From Bacteroidota bacterium (lineage in GTDB: Bacteria > Bacteroidota > Bacteroidia > Chitinophagales > Chitinophagaceae), in the NCBI GenBank assembly GCA_013285595.1, contig JABDHF010000025.1, positions 1 through 32,854 of the forward strand: a stretch of DNA of 32,854 bases. The letters run 5' to 3'. Position 1 is the first letter of the stretch; each line of letters opens with the position of its first letter. Under the pieces are notes generated by a model, which searched no databases, was not told the DNA's origin, and saw nothing but the letters and a program-made list of their open reading frames with translations. Position numbers and translations under genes: made by a program. Positions 1 to 7,229 of this stretch are shown piece by piece.

Positions 1-1
1 C

Positions 2-121
2 AACCTTTACGCCCGGTTACAAGGGCAGCAACTCATTGACTCCCTGCTCGGGGAACTGCCCAGGCAAAAGGAGGACACCAATAAGGTGAAACTTTTAAAT
101 GGCTTGTCAAATGGGTTATAG
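2..121 (+). pseudogene. 5' fragment of the TPR/adenylate cyclase gene, out of frame with the rest
   Basis: From position 2 a reading frame runs without a start into the window and stops at TAG 119-121. It encodes 39 residues, including LIDSLLGELPRQKEDTNKVK, which is the usual lead-in to the TPR region of Bacteroidota TPR-cyclases. The next residues of that family (SNINPDEGIKYG) lie one base out of phase at about 120, in the frame of the main gene. Removing one base from the AAATGGG run at 109-115 would join both frames into one protein. I infer that this is the upstream part of the same gene, which begins outside the window, interrupted by a one-base insertion that is either real or a sequence error. 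Confidence 0.6.
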
Positions 122-2078
122 TAATATAAACCCAGATGAGGGAATAAAATACGGGCAGCAGGATCAGGATCTGGCCACAAAATTAGCCTGGAAAAAAGGA
201 ATGGGAATGGCTAATACCTGCATTGGGGTGAATTATATAAATAAAGCCGATTACACCAAAGCACTGGCATACTATACTGAGGCCTTAAAAATCGCGGAAG
301 AAACAGGAGATAAATACAGCATCGCAAGTTCCACCGGCAACATAGGTGTTGTTTATAAAGATCAGGGCGATTATCATAAAGCCTTAGAGTATTATTTTAA
401 AGCCTTAAAAATTGCCGGAGAAATAGCAGATAAAGAGGAGATCGCAGTCAATACCAGCAACATCGGCCTTGTTTACATGGCGCTATCTGATTATCCCCGT
501 GCATTGGAATATTTTTTTAAAGCCTTAAAGCTAGATGAAGAGTTAGGGAAAAACAATAGTATAGCCAGTGTTAACTGCAGCATCGGCATTATTTACAAAA
601 ACCAGGGCGACTATCCTAAAGCCCTGGAATATTATTTTAAAGCCTTAGAACTGGACGAAAAGCTCGGCAATAAACAGGGAATTGCAGATGTTACCGACGA
701 TATCGGCAATGCGTACTGTTACCAGAAAGATTATCCCAGGGCTTTAGAGTATTTGCTTAAGGCCTTAAAGCTGGCAGAAGAGTCGGGTAATAAATTCGGC
801 ATTGCAGCAGTTACCGGCAACATTAGCAATATATATAAAGACCAAAAGAATTATACAATGGCTGTTGAGAGTAGCATGCAGGCCTTAAAACTCTTTGAGG
901 AAATAGGGAATAAGCAAGGCATGGCTGTTAACTTATGCAACATCGGGGAAGACTATATCGCAATAGTGGAAGATACTGCTGCTAATACGGCTAAAGTTAG
1001 CAGCGCTGTTGAGCTGTCACGGTCTGGATACAAGCCTGCCGCAGCCATTCCGCAGGGCAAGGCAGCGCTCCTGGCAGCAGCCATAGATCATCTGCAGCGC
1101 GGCCTGGTGTTATTAAAAGAGATAAAGGCCCCTGGTTATATACAGGGCTGCTACGACGATCTTTTGGAGGCATATAAGCTAAAGGGCGATTACAAAAAGG
1201 CTATGGAATATGGTGATAGCTCAAGGGCCATCAAAGACGCCCTGTTCTCCCAGGCAAACCGGGCTAAAATAGCGCAACTGGAAAACAAGCAAAAAGACAT
1301 TGCAGACAGCTTGAGAGCAGCGGCCGAAAAAAATGCAGCAGAGGTAAAAGCTACGCACCGTCGCAACTACGAGCTGATAGGAGTGGGGGCATTAGTGCTG
1401 GCGATAGCATTTATCTTTTTGCTGACACGCAACAATAAATTGCTGGACATAGAAAAGAAGAAGAGCGATAGCCTGCTACTCAACATTCTGCCGGAAGAGG
1501 TTGCCGGCCAGCTGAAAGAAAAAGGTGTGGCAGAGGCCAAACACTTCGACAACGTAACAGTGCTGTTCACCGACTTTGTGAATTTTACAGAAACAAGCGC
1601 ACACATGAGCCCGCAGGGGCTGATAGATGAACTGCACCATTGCTTCAAAAAGTTTGATGAGATAACCCATAAATACCGCATTGAGAAAATAAAGACCATA
1701 GGCGATGCCTACCTGGCTGTAGCCGGCTTGCCGGCCCCGTACCCTGAACATGCTGAAAATGTAGTGCACGCAGCAATAGAGATAAGCGCCTTTATGCAGG
1801 ACAGGATGGCGAAGCTGGGCAACCGCACCTTTGACATCCGTATAGGCATACACAGCGGCAGCGTAGTAGCAGGCATAGTGGGCATAAGGAAATTCGCCTA
1901 CGATATATGGGGCGATACAGTAAATACCGCGGCCCGCATGGAGCAGAACAGCAAAGCAGGCAAGATCAATATTTCACAGACCACATATGAACTGATGAAA
2001 GATAAATTTACCTGCGAGTACCGCGGCGAGATCGAAGCGAAAGGAAAGGGGATGCTGAAGATGTATTATGTATCGTGA
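99..2078 (+). CDS. TPR-repeat adenylate cyclase (class III), 5' end incomplete
   Basis: This is a membrane-anchored class III nucleotidyl cyclase that would make cAMP from ATP. Numbering from the ATG at 99, residues about 40-280 hold six clear 40-residue TPR units (pattern NIGxxYxxxGDYxKALEYYxKAL) and then more divergent helices. A coiled stretch and one membrane helix (about 427-447) follow, then the cyclase domain (about 485-655). Both metal-binding aspartates are present (D492 in FTDF, D536 in GDAY), as is the NTAAR transition-state motif. K532 in IKTIGD and D602 in YDIWG are the adenine-type specificity residues; guanylate cyclases have Glu and Cys there. The ATG at 99 is probably not the true start, because family-like sequence continues upstream in another frame. 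The TPRs would lie on the opposite side of the membrane from the cyclase domain, so a periplasmic protein-binding input is a reasonable inference. Confidence 0.85.
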   Translation: MACQMGYSNINPDEGIKYGQQDQDLATKLAWKKGMGMANTCIGVNYINKADYTKALAYYTEALKIAEETGDKYSIASSTGNIGVVYKDQGDYHKALEYYFKALKIAGEIADKEEIAVNTSNIGLVYMALSDYPRALEYFFKALKLDEELGKNNSIASVNCSIGIIYKNQGDYPKALEYYFKALELDEKLGNKQGIADVTDDIGNAYCYQKDYPRALEYLLKALKLAEESGNKFGIAAVTGNISNIYKDQKNYTMAVESSMQALKLFEEIGNKQGMAVNLCNIGEDYIAIVEDTAANTAKVSSAVELSRSGYKPAAAIPQGKAALLAAAIDHLQRGLVLLKEIKAPGYIQGCYDDLLEAYKLKGDYKKAMEYGDSSRAIKDALFSQANRAKIAQLENKQKDIADSLRAAAEKNAAEVKATHRRNYELIGVGALVLAIAFIFLLTRNNKLLDIEKKKSDSLLLNILPEEVAGQLKEKGVAEAKHFDNVTVLFTDFVNFTETSAHMSPQGLIDELHHCFKKFDEITHKYRIEKIKTIGDAYLAVAGLPAPYPEHAENVVHAAIEISAFMQDRMAKLGNRTFDIRIGIHSGSVVAGIVGIRKFAYDIWGDTVNTAARMEQNSKAGKINISQTTYELMKDKFTCEYRGEIEAKGKGMLKMYYVS

Positions 2079-2190
2079 GGTATCACAGTACTGGCAAGTG
2101 AGCTCCACTAAGATCAATTCCCTCAATAGTTAATTTATATGTAAACCCTAAAGTCAACCAACGGGCTAGAGAACGAAGGCAGTAAATCAG

Positions 2191-2198
2191 TATATTTG
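2191..2198 (+). promoter_or_regulatory. possible Bacteroidota -7 element ahead of darT
   Basis: TATATTTG matches the Bacteroidota -7 consensus TAnnTTTG and ends 9 bases before the ATG at 2208. No clear TTG -33 element is visible at the expected distance, so this is only suggestive. If used, the transcript would be nearly leaderless, and the TTG at 2196 could not be the start codon. Confidence 0.22.
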
Positions 2199-2207
2199 GC
2201 AGCGACA

Positions 2208-2831
2208 ATGACTGATCTAAATCAAGTACGAATATTCAGGATGACGCATATAACTAATATGCTGCACATACTGGAGCATGGCATAACACATAGTTCATCG
2301 CCTAATGCCAATACTAATTACCGTCCCATCGGTGATGTCAGCCTTATTGGATCGCGTGCGGCATTTCCTGTAGCCGCCGGTAAAACATTAGGCGACTATA
2401 TACCTTTCTACTTTTGGGGCCATATGCCTATGCTATATGTCATACAGAAGGGGTATAACGGAGTGAAACAGGTGCCACCAACAGATATTGTTTACTTAAT
2501 ATGCACAGTGGGTCGAATAATGGAGCTAAAGCTTCCTTTTCTATTTAGCAACGGTCATGCCATTACCAATTTAAGCATCATTCATGGCATTAAAGACGTA
2601 GAACAAATTGAAAAAATTGTGGATTTTGCAGCCGTGAAAGCGCCGAACTGGATAAAGGAGGGAGATCAGGACCTGAAGCGCAGAAAAGAAGCTGAATTTT
2701 TAGTAGAAGGCGATATACCTTTGGTTTCCATTGCAGGTTACATTGTTTATGAAGAGACTACAAAGCAAAAGTTGCTGGCGCTTAACGTTGCGCAGGATAA
2801 AATAGTTATAAGAAAAGATTTTTATTTTTAG
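2208..2831 (+). CDS. darT: DarT-type DNA ADP-ribosyltransferase toxin (DUF4433)
   Basis: DarT toxins use NAD+ to attach ADP-ribose to thymidine in single-stranded DNA, blocking replication. The 207-residue protein carries the family hallmarks: the N-terminal RMTHITNMLHILEHGI segment with H14, the IGDVSLIGSR segment with R50, and AEFLV near residue 162-166, whose E163 lines up with the catalytic glutamate of characterised DarT enzymes. I chose ATG 2208 over the in-frame TTG at 2196 because the family normally has only a few residues before the IxRxTH motif. The stop lies 2 bases before the downstream macrodomain gene, so the two are almost certainly co-translated. The toxin looks intact. Assignment to the DarT2 branch is likely from the DUF4433-like pattern but not proven here. 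Confidence 0.9.
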   Translation: MTDLNQVRIFRMTHITNMLHILEHGITHSSSPNANTNYRPIGDVSLIGSRAAFPVAAGKTLGDYIPFYFWGHMPMLYVIQKGYNGVKQVPPTDIVYLICTVGRIMELKLPFLFSNGHAITNLSIIHGIKDVEQIEKIVDFAAVKAPNWIKEGDQDLKRRKEAEFLVEGDIPLVSIAGYIVYEETTKQKLLALNVAQDKIVIRKDFYF

Positions 2832-2833
2832 GC

Positions 2834-3874
2834 ATGATAGAGTTTGTAACCGGAGATTTGTTGGCCAGTAAGGCGGAAGCCCTTGTAAATACCGTAAATA
2901 CCGTTGGTATTATGGGCAAAGGCATTGCTTTGCAATTTAAAAAAATGTTTCCTGACAATAGTAAGGCATATAATAAAGCATATAAAGAAGGCGAGCTAGC
3001 CATTGGCAAGCTATTAGTCACGGAAGAAGAAACCACATACACAGGCAAAAAGATTATTATCAATTTTCCTACAAAGACCGACTGGCGGAGACCATCCGAA
3101 TATAGCTATGTAGAAAGCGGACTTAAGAGGCTGGTGCAAATAATAAAAGAAAAAAAAATAAAGTCGATTGCTATACCTCCGTTAGGTGCCGGTAACGGCG
3201 GTCTTGATTGGAACAGGGTTAAAAACCTAGTAGAGGAATATCTTTCTGGTGTAGATTGTATGGTATATATATACGAACCTAATGCCGTTATACGAGAAGC
3301 TCTCAATAAAGAGCGGGTAAAACTGACGCCTGCGCGAGCTATGTTACTTGCTGTATTATTTGAATTGGTTAAAAACGGTGAATTTGTTTCGGAATTTGCC
3401 TCCGAAAAAATCGCCTATTTCCTTCAACGCTTTGGTGCTGAAGATATTTTTAAGCTAGAATTTCAACCAAATTTCTACGGGCCTTATTCCGGTAAGGTAA
3501 AGCATGTACTGTACTACCTTAACGGCAGTTATATCACGGGCTATAGCGCAAAAGACAAAAAGGCTTTTGCAGAAATGAGTCTCGTTATGGCTGCAGAAGA
3601 AGATGTAAATATATATCTCAATGCTCCTGAAAATGCACGATATCTTGAAATTGTGCAGCAAACAAAAAAATTTCTTTCAGGTTTTTATTCTGCTTTTGCA
3701 CTGGAATTGCTTTCGACAGTTGATTATATAATGCTACACGACGGGTTATCATCAATAAAAGAAATACACGATAAAATAAAATCCTGGAGCGACCGAAAAA
3801 AAACAATGTTTGCTAACCAGAGATTTTTGGAGATAGCTCAAGATAACCTTAGAAAATTTAACCTTGTTAAGTAA
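2834..3874 (+). CDS. darG: DarG-type macrodomain antitoxin
   Basis: DarG antitoxins remove ADP-ribose from thymidine and also bind DarT directly. Residues 1 to about 155 form a macrodomain: VTGDLL near residue 5-10, NTVNTVGIMGKGIALQFK (19-36) for ADP-ribose binding, K81 in INFPTKTDWRRPS at the place of the catalytic lysine of characterised DarG, and the glycine loop PPLGAGNGGLDW. Residues about 156-346 are the C-terminal region found in full-length DarG proteins, thought to contact the toxin. The length of 346 residues fits the family. Toxin-first order and the 2-base gap are the usual darTG arrangement. There is no visible truncation or key-residue loss, so the pair should be functional, perhaps in phage defence, which some DarTG systems provide. 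Confidence 0.9.
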   Translation: MIEFVTGDLLASKAEALVNTVNTVGIMGKGIALQFKKMFPDNSKAYNKAYKEGELAIGKLLVTEEETTYTGKKIIINFPTKTDWRRPSEYSYVESGLKRLVQIIKEKKIKSIAIPPLGAGNGGLDWNRVKNLVEEYLSGVDCMVYIYEPNAVIREALNKERVKLTPARAMLLAVLFELVKNGEFVSEFASEKIAYFLQRFGAEDIFKLEFQPNFYGPYSGKVKHVLYYLNGSYITGYSAKDKKAFAEMSLVMAAEEDVNIYLNAPENARYLEIVQQTKKFLSGFYSAFALELLSTVDYIMLHDGLSSIKEIHDKIKSWSDRKKTMFANQRFLEIAQDNLRKFNLVK

Positions 3875-3904
3875 AAATAGCTTTTATCTCTAATCCCTCG
3901 TTGC

Positions 3905-3960
3905 ACCGGATGTTCCGAAGGGCATCCGGTACTACTAGTAAAAAGCCGTTTTGCAAACGG
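3905..3960 (+). terminator. two adjacent hairpins downstream of darG
   Basis: The first hairpin pairs ACCGGATG (3905-3912) with CATCCGGT (3923-3930). The second pairs CCGTTT (3946-3951) with AAACGG (3955-3960). Each right arm is followed by GGTACTA or a close variant (3928-3934, 3959-3965), so the two may form a repeated palindromic unit rather than a simple terminator. There is no U-tract after either stem. They are well placed to stabilise or end the darTG transcript. Confidence 0.45.
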
Positions 3961-4029
3961 TACTAGCTTGATGTAGTTAAATTTATTGCCAACATCCTAA
4001 ATTTACAATTAAGCATTAAACAAGATCCT

Positions 4030-4332
4030 GTGTCCAAAAGCAGAAAAGAAATAATTGGCTTACTAATTGGCATCGTCATCACGCCGCCCGCCATACTTTA
4101 TTTGCTGAACTGGGTAGAGCATATCCATGCTCCCTATTGGTATATAGGCGTAGCTTTTGCGGGCATCAACTTTATCCTGGCATTGTGCTTCGCTGCAAAC
4201 AGGAACCTGTCCGGCATTATCACCCTCAGTTTTGTGTATTGCCTGACAACGGCCGCCACCACTTTCGTTCTGTTCATTTTCGGATCTGTTATTGGCCTCT
4301 CCACTGGCATCATTAAGATGGGTCACCCTTAA
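4030..4332 (+). CDS. small membrane protein of unknown function
   Basis: The 100-residue product is almost entirely hydrophobic. Helices are predicted by eye at about residues 8-27, 36-56 and 62-90, the last long enough for one or two spans. A basic N-terminus (SKSRKE) suggests that end faces the cytoplasm. The start is a GTG at 4030; no ATG lies between it and the in-frame stop upstream (4009), so the start is weak. I do not recognise the family. It sits 155 bases after darG, beyond two hairpins, so it is probably transcribed separately, though a role linked to the DarTG pair cannot be excluded. Confidence 0.5.
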   Translation: MSKSRKEIIGLLIGIVITPPAILYLLNWVEHIHAPYWYIGVAFAGINFILALCFAANRNLSGIITLSFVYCLTTAATTFVLFIFGSVIGLSTGIIKMGHP

Positions 4333-4432
4333 AATCAGCACACCACTGGTTCGCGTTTGTAAAACCAATAATATTCCACATTGTAAATACTACCCGGAAT
4401 CATCATTCGTAACTTGCATTATATATGCCCCG

Positions 4433-4759
4433 TCAACGATCATACACAGCCAACAAACCCCACTTACTATCTACGACGTCTATAGCAAGCAAAATACATG
4501 AAAAAACAGCCACCCGCTCCCCCAAAATCTCATGTAAACGCGCGTCCATAACACCTTTCATTTTTTCAACCCCCTATTTTTCCGTAGCATACAAGACAGG
4601 TGAAAATACACCCACCCGCTCTCCCAAAATCATATGTAAACCCTTATCCATAGCGCCTTTCATTTTTTCACTGCCTTACTTTCCCATAACAAACAAAATA
4701 TATAAAAAAACCACTACCCGCTCCCCCAAAACCGTATGTGAACCCCCTCCCATTGCCAT
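4433..4759 (-). other. array of three minus-strand micro-ORFs inside the tandem repeat
   Basis: On the minus strand each repeat copy holds one ATG-to-stop frame: 4759-4676 (27 residues), 4663-4574 (29 residues) and 4561-4433 (42 residues). Adjacent frames are separated by exactly 12 bases, and the second and third begin after the same context, GAAAAAATGAAAGG. All three share a core LGERV followed by a hydrophobic stretch (for example VVVFLYILFVM and VAVFSCILLAI). The second and third start MKGAMDKGLH and MKGVMDARLH. This could be a family of short peptides or a by-product of the repeat. Codon third positions of this frame coincide with those of the open plus-strand frame, so substitution patterns by eye do not decide between strands. 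Confidence 0.3.
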
Positions 4760-4765
4760 ATTATA
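4480..4765. repeat. 102-base imperfect tandem repeat, about three copies
   Basis: The segment CCCGCTCCCCCAAAA and its variants recurs with its central G at 4516, 4618 and 4720, which gives a period of exactly 102 bases twice. Other shared blocks are CCTTTCATTTTTTCA (copies 1 and 2) and AACAAAATATATAAAAAAA-like sequence before each GC-rich block. The copies have diverged by substitution with no net length change between the matched positions. Because 102 is divisible by three, reading frames are kept from copy to copy on both strands. Confidence 0.85.
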
Positions 4766-4949
4766 TTTCAGGAAGAAACACTACGCAACATCTTCGTCTT
4801 CTTTGGGAGAATGCAGGGCAGGCCACTTATATATACAATTTTCGTCCAGCCAAATGAATAAAAAAATTATTTGACTAAATAATAAATGTAAGTTAATAAA
4901 GATTTGAAAAATATTTTTTCTATCTTGCCCGTTAACATTACTAACAGCA

Positions 4950-6287
4950 TTGGCCGGCAACTTTTTCAACAAGCATTTCGTGGTGCTCATGGGCAACGGC
5001 GTCACCTCCATTATTGGCCTTGCCATGATGTATATCATACTCCACAATCTATCGGTGGAGCACGCAGGTCTGTGGTTCTTATTGCAAAGTTTTGTTGGCT
5101 TTTGTGAGGCCGGCCGGTATGGGTTGCTGGCAACGGCCACCGTCAAGTTTTATGCCGGCACCACTGGCGACAGGTCTGCAACCGTACTTGGCTCGGTGTG
5201 GTTCCTGGCGCTTGCACTATCAGCGCTTATCTTATTGATCGATGCCCTGGCATTTCTGTATCTGCCCTTTACTAACAATTACGAGGTTATCCTGTGCGTC
5301 AAGTGGATCGGTATCAACTACCTTAGCTCCCTGCCGTCCGATGTGGTATTCTGGCGCCTGCAGGCCGATGAAGAATACACCAAAATGTTTTGGTTCAGGA
5401 TGATCAATGCGTGCAGCACCTTGGCTTCGTTCATTGTGCTGGTAGTGCTGCACCAGTTTACCCTCGAAAATGTAATTATCTGGAACTTGCTAACCAACTG
5501 CTCGTCCAGTCTCATAGGCATTATCTGGTACAGGTCTGGTATACAGTACGTTACGCGGAGAACAAAGGAGTGTGTTGCCGAGATATTCCATTTCGGCAAA
5601 TTTACCTTTGGTACCACGCAACTTTCCAGCCTTTTAGGCAACGCCGATATCTGGATATTGAACTTTGTCCTTGGGCCTGTTTCCATTACCCTTTACAATA
5701 TGGCCATGAAGTTGATGGCTTTTGTAGAATTGCCGCTTCGTTCATTTACTACAACAGGTTTTCCGGAAATGGCAATAGCGTACAACCAAAACAACTTGCA
5801 CCACGTTGGTTATCTTTTTAAGAAGTACTCTGGTATGCTCAGTATTGTATTTATCCCGGCGGCAGTGGTTACCTATTTTGTGGCCCCAACGTTAATGCAT
5901 CTTTTAGGGGGGCATAAATACAACGGATATACCGGGCACCTCGCAGCCAACGTATTCCGCTTAACAATGGTATTGGCTATTATATATCCAATAGACCGTT
6001 TCAACGGCCTGGCGCTTGATGTAACAGGGTATGCCAAAACAAATTTTTATAAAATGATCATTGTTATTTGTATCAAACTGGTTTTTGGCCTGTTGCTGGT
6101 AGAAGTACTGAAGAATTTGTATGGCATAGTGATAGCTAACTATATCTCCACAATTGTGGCTATTATTTATGGTTCTTACAGGTTGCGCAAAACTGTACCC
6201 CATACTATTACCGGTGTATTTAGTACCGGCTTTGCAGAATTACTGAACCTGAAAAACAGTATATCATTTAGGAAAAATAAAAACTAA
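4950..6287 (+). CDS. polysaccharide flippase (Wzx-like, MOP superfamily)
   Basis: The product is a 445-residue integral membrane protein with about 12 hydrophobic segments, as in O-antigen/teichoic-acid type flippases that move lipid-linked oligosaccharides to the periplasmic side. The N-terminal half contains a segment typical of the family (GLWFLLQSFVGFCEAGRYG) and the whole length fits it. The start is uncertain: the first usable codon in this frame is a TTG at 4950, and the preceding bases encode plausible N-terminal sequence (LKNIFSILPVNITNSI) one frame off from 4904. A one-base difference in the GG of ATTGGCC (4949-4955) would join them. A GT2 glycosyltransferase follows after 4 bases and is surely co-transcribed. 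No polymerase or other sugar gene is adjacent. Confidence 0.8.
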   Translation: MAGNFFNKHFVVLMGNGVTSIIGLAMMYIILHNLSVEHAGLWFLLQSFVGFCEAGRYGLLATATVKFYAGTTGDRSATVLGSVWFLALALSALILLIDALAFLYLPFTNNYEVILCVKWIGINYLSSLPSDVVFWRLQADEEYTKMFWFRMINACSTLASFIVLVVLHQFTLENVIIWNLLTNCSSSLIGIIWYRSGIQYVTRRTKECVAEIFHFGKFTFGTTQLSSLLGNADIWILNFVLGPVSITLYNMAMKLMAFVELPLRSFTTTGFPEMAIAYNQNNLHHVGYLFKKYSGMLSIVFIPAAVVTYFVAPTLMHLLGGHKYNGYTGHLAANVFRLTMVLAIIYPIDRFNGLALDVTGYAKTNFYKMIIVICIKLVFGLLLVEVLKNLYGIVIANYISTIVAIIYGSYRLRKTVPHTITGVFSTGFAELLNLKNSISFRKNKN

Positions 6288-6291
6288 CATC

Positions 6292-7209
6292 ATGAACGAA
6301 GTCTATTACTTCAAGGGCGTAACCTTGTTGATCACGCATTATAATCGAAGCCGGTCGTTGGAACGCTTGCTGTCTTCACTCCAGCGGTTAAATTGCTCGT
6401 TTGAAGATACCGTAGTATCTGACGACGCCAGCCGGCCCGAAGAAATGGAACAGGTAAAAAAGCTGCAGGCCACCTACAATTTCAGGCTCGTAACCACACC
6501 CCAGAACAAAGGATATGGCAATTGCATCAATAAAGGCCAGGATGTAATTACAACACCTTATACCATATACCTGCAGGAAGACTTTGTACCATTTGACATC
6601 TTCCCGAAGCACTTTAAGGATGCGCTGCAAATGATGAATGAAGACAAGAGTATAGATTATGCACGCTTCTGGGCTATTGAGGATATGCACATTGATATGA
6701 AGCCTTATGGTAAAGGGTTTTCAGAGATGGTCTACAAATTCTGGAACATGCACCACCTGAAGTTTTACCAGTTCAGCGATACCCCAAATATCCGCAGGAA
6801 TACCTTTGCTCAGAAATTCGGCAGGTACCGTGAAGGCGTGCATGGCGATATTACCGACTATTACATGGCCATTTCTTTTTTACATAACAAGGGTAAGGGC
6901 CTGTTTTTCGACAACTATGAATCTTTGTTTACCCACGATGATGTAGAAGAAGGGAGCAGAATAAGACCATTGATCAACTGGCGGCAAAGAAGAAACCCGC
7001 TGACCTTATTTTTACGTTTCTTCTTCCTGAGGTACAAATGGCTGAAAGGTACTTGGCTGGTGCTCTTCTTTAAGCAGCAAAAGCCAACCGCAGCCTCCAT
7101 GCACTCCATACTCAGCTCATTCCTGATCACCGTGATCTTTGCCATGCAAAAAATGCCAGACTTATTTGACAACATCAGCGAAATGCTGCCAGATATTCCA
7201 AACCTGTAA
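6292..7209 (+). CDS. family 2 glycosyltransferase
   Basis: This 305-residue GT-A fold enzyme would transfer a sugar from a nucleotide-sugar donor. The N-terminus shows the GT2 opening VTLLITHYNRSRSLERLLSSL-like strand and helix (10-30). The first acidic motif is SDDAS with D44-D45, and LQEDF (E96-D97) stands where the metal-binding DxD usually lies; the first acidic position is thus Glu-Asp rather than a classic DxD. NKGYGNCINKG (72-82) is the typical GT2 helix contact. A membrane-associating segment may lie around residues 236-256, rich in Phe and Leu. It begins 4 bases after the flippase stop, so both act in one polysaccharide or glycolipid pathway. The acceptor and donor cannot be inferred. 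Confidence 0.85.
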   Translation: MNEVYYFKGVTLLITHYNRSRSLERLLSSLQRLNCSFEDTVVSDDASRPEEMEQVKKLQATYNFRLVTTPQNKGYGNCINKGQDVITTPYTIYLQEDFVPFDIFPKHFKDALQMMNEDKSIDYARFWAIEDMHIDMKPYGKGFSEMVYKFWNMHHLKFYQFSDTPNIRRNTFAQKFGRYREGVHGDITDYYMAISFLHNKGKGLFFDNYESLFTHDDVEEGSRIRPLINWRQRRNPLTLFLRFFFLRYKWLKGTWLVLFFKQQKPTAASMHSILSSFLITVIFAMQKMPDLFDNISEMLPDIPNL

Positions 7210-7229
7210 CTGGGAAAGCGGCTAGTGCA

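Larger units (their letters stand above)
4333..4949. other. 617-base region without a conventional gene
   Basis: This is the only stretch over 300 bases with no recognisable gene. Its central part (about 4480-4765) is a 102-base tandem repeat. The left flank is featureless. The right flank (4790-4949) is A+T-rich and includes TATCTTGC at 4921-4928, a variant of the -7 element, ahead of the flippase gene. A 149-codon plus-strand reading frame (4425-4874) stays open across the repeats, but its product has no recognisable domain. Confidence 0.7.

Noticed and set aside
1476-1853. Minus-strand frame opposite the cyclase domain
   Set aside because: The cyclase catalytic residues are intact on the plus strand; the minus-strand product matches nothing.
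4500-4765. CRISPR-like periodicity
   Set aside because: The units are 102 bases long, diverged along their whole length and have no short conserved repeat with variable spacers.
4425-4874. Plus-strand 149-codon frame across the tandem repeat
   Set aside because: It stays open because the repeat period is divisible by three. The product has no domain and begins in non-repeat sequence; without homologues it is not called as a gene.
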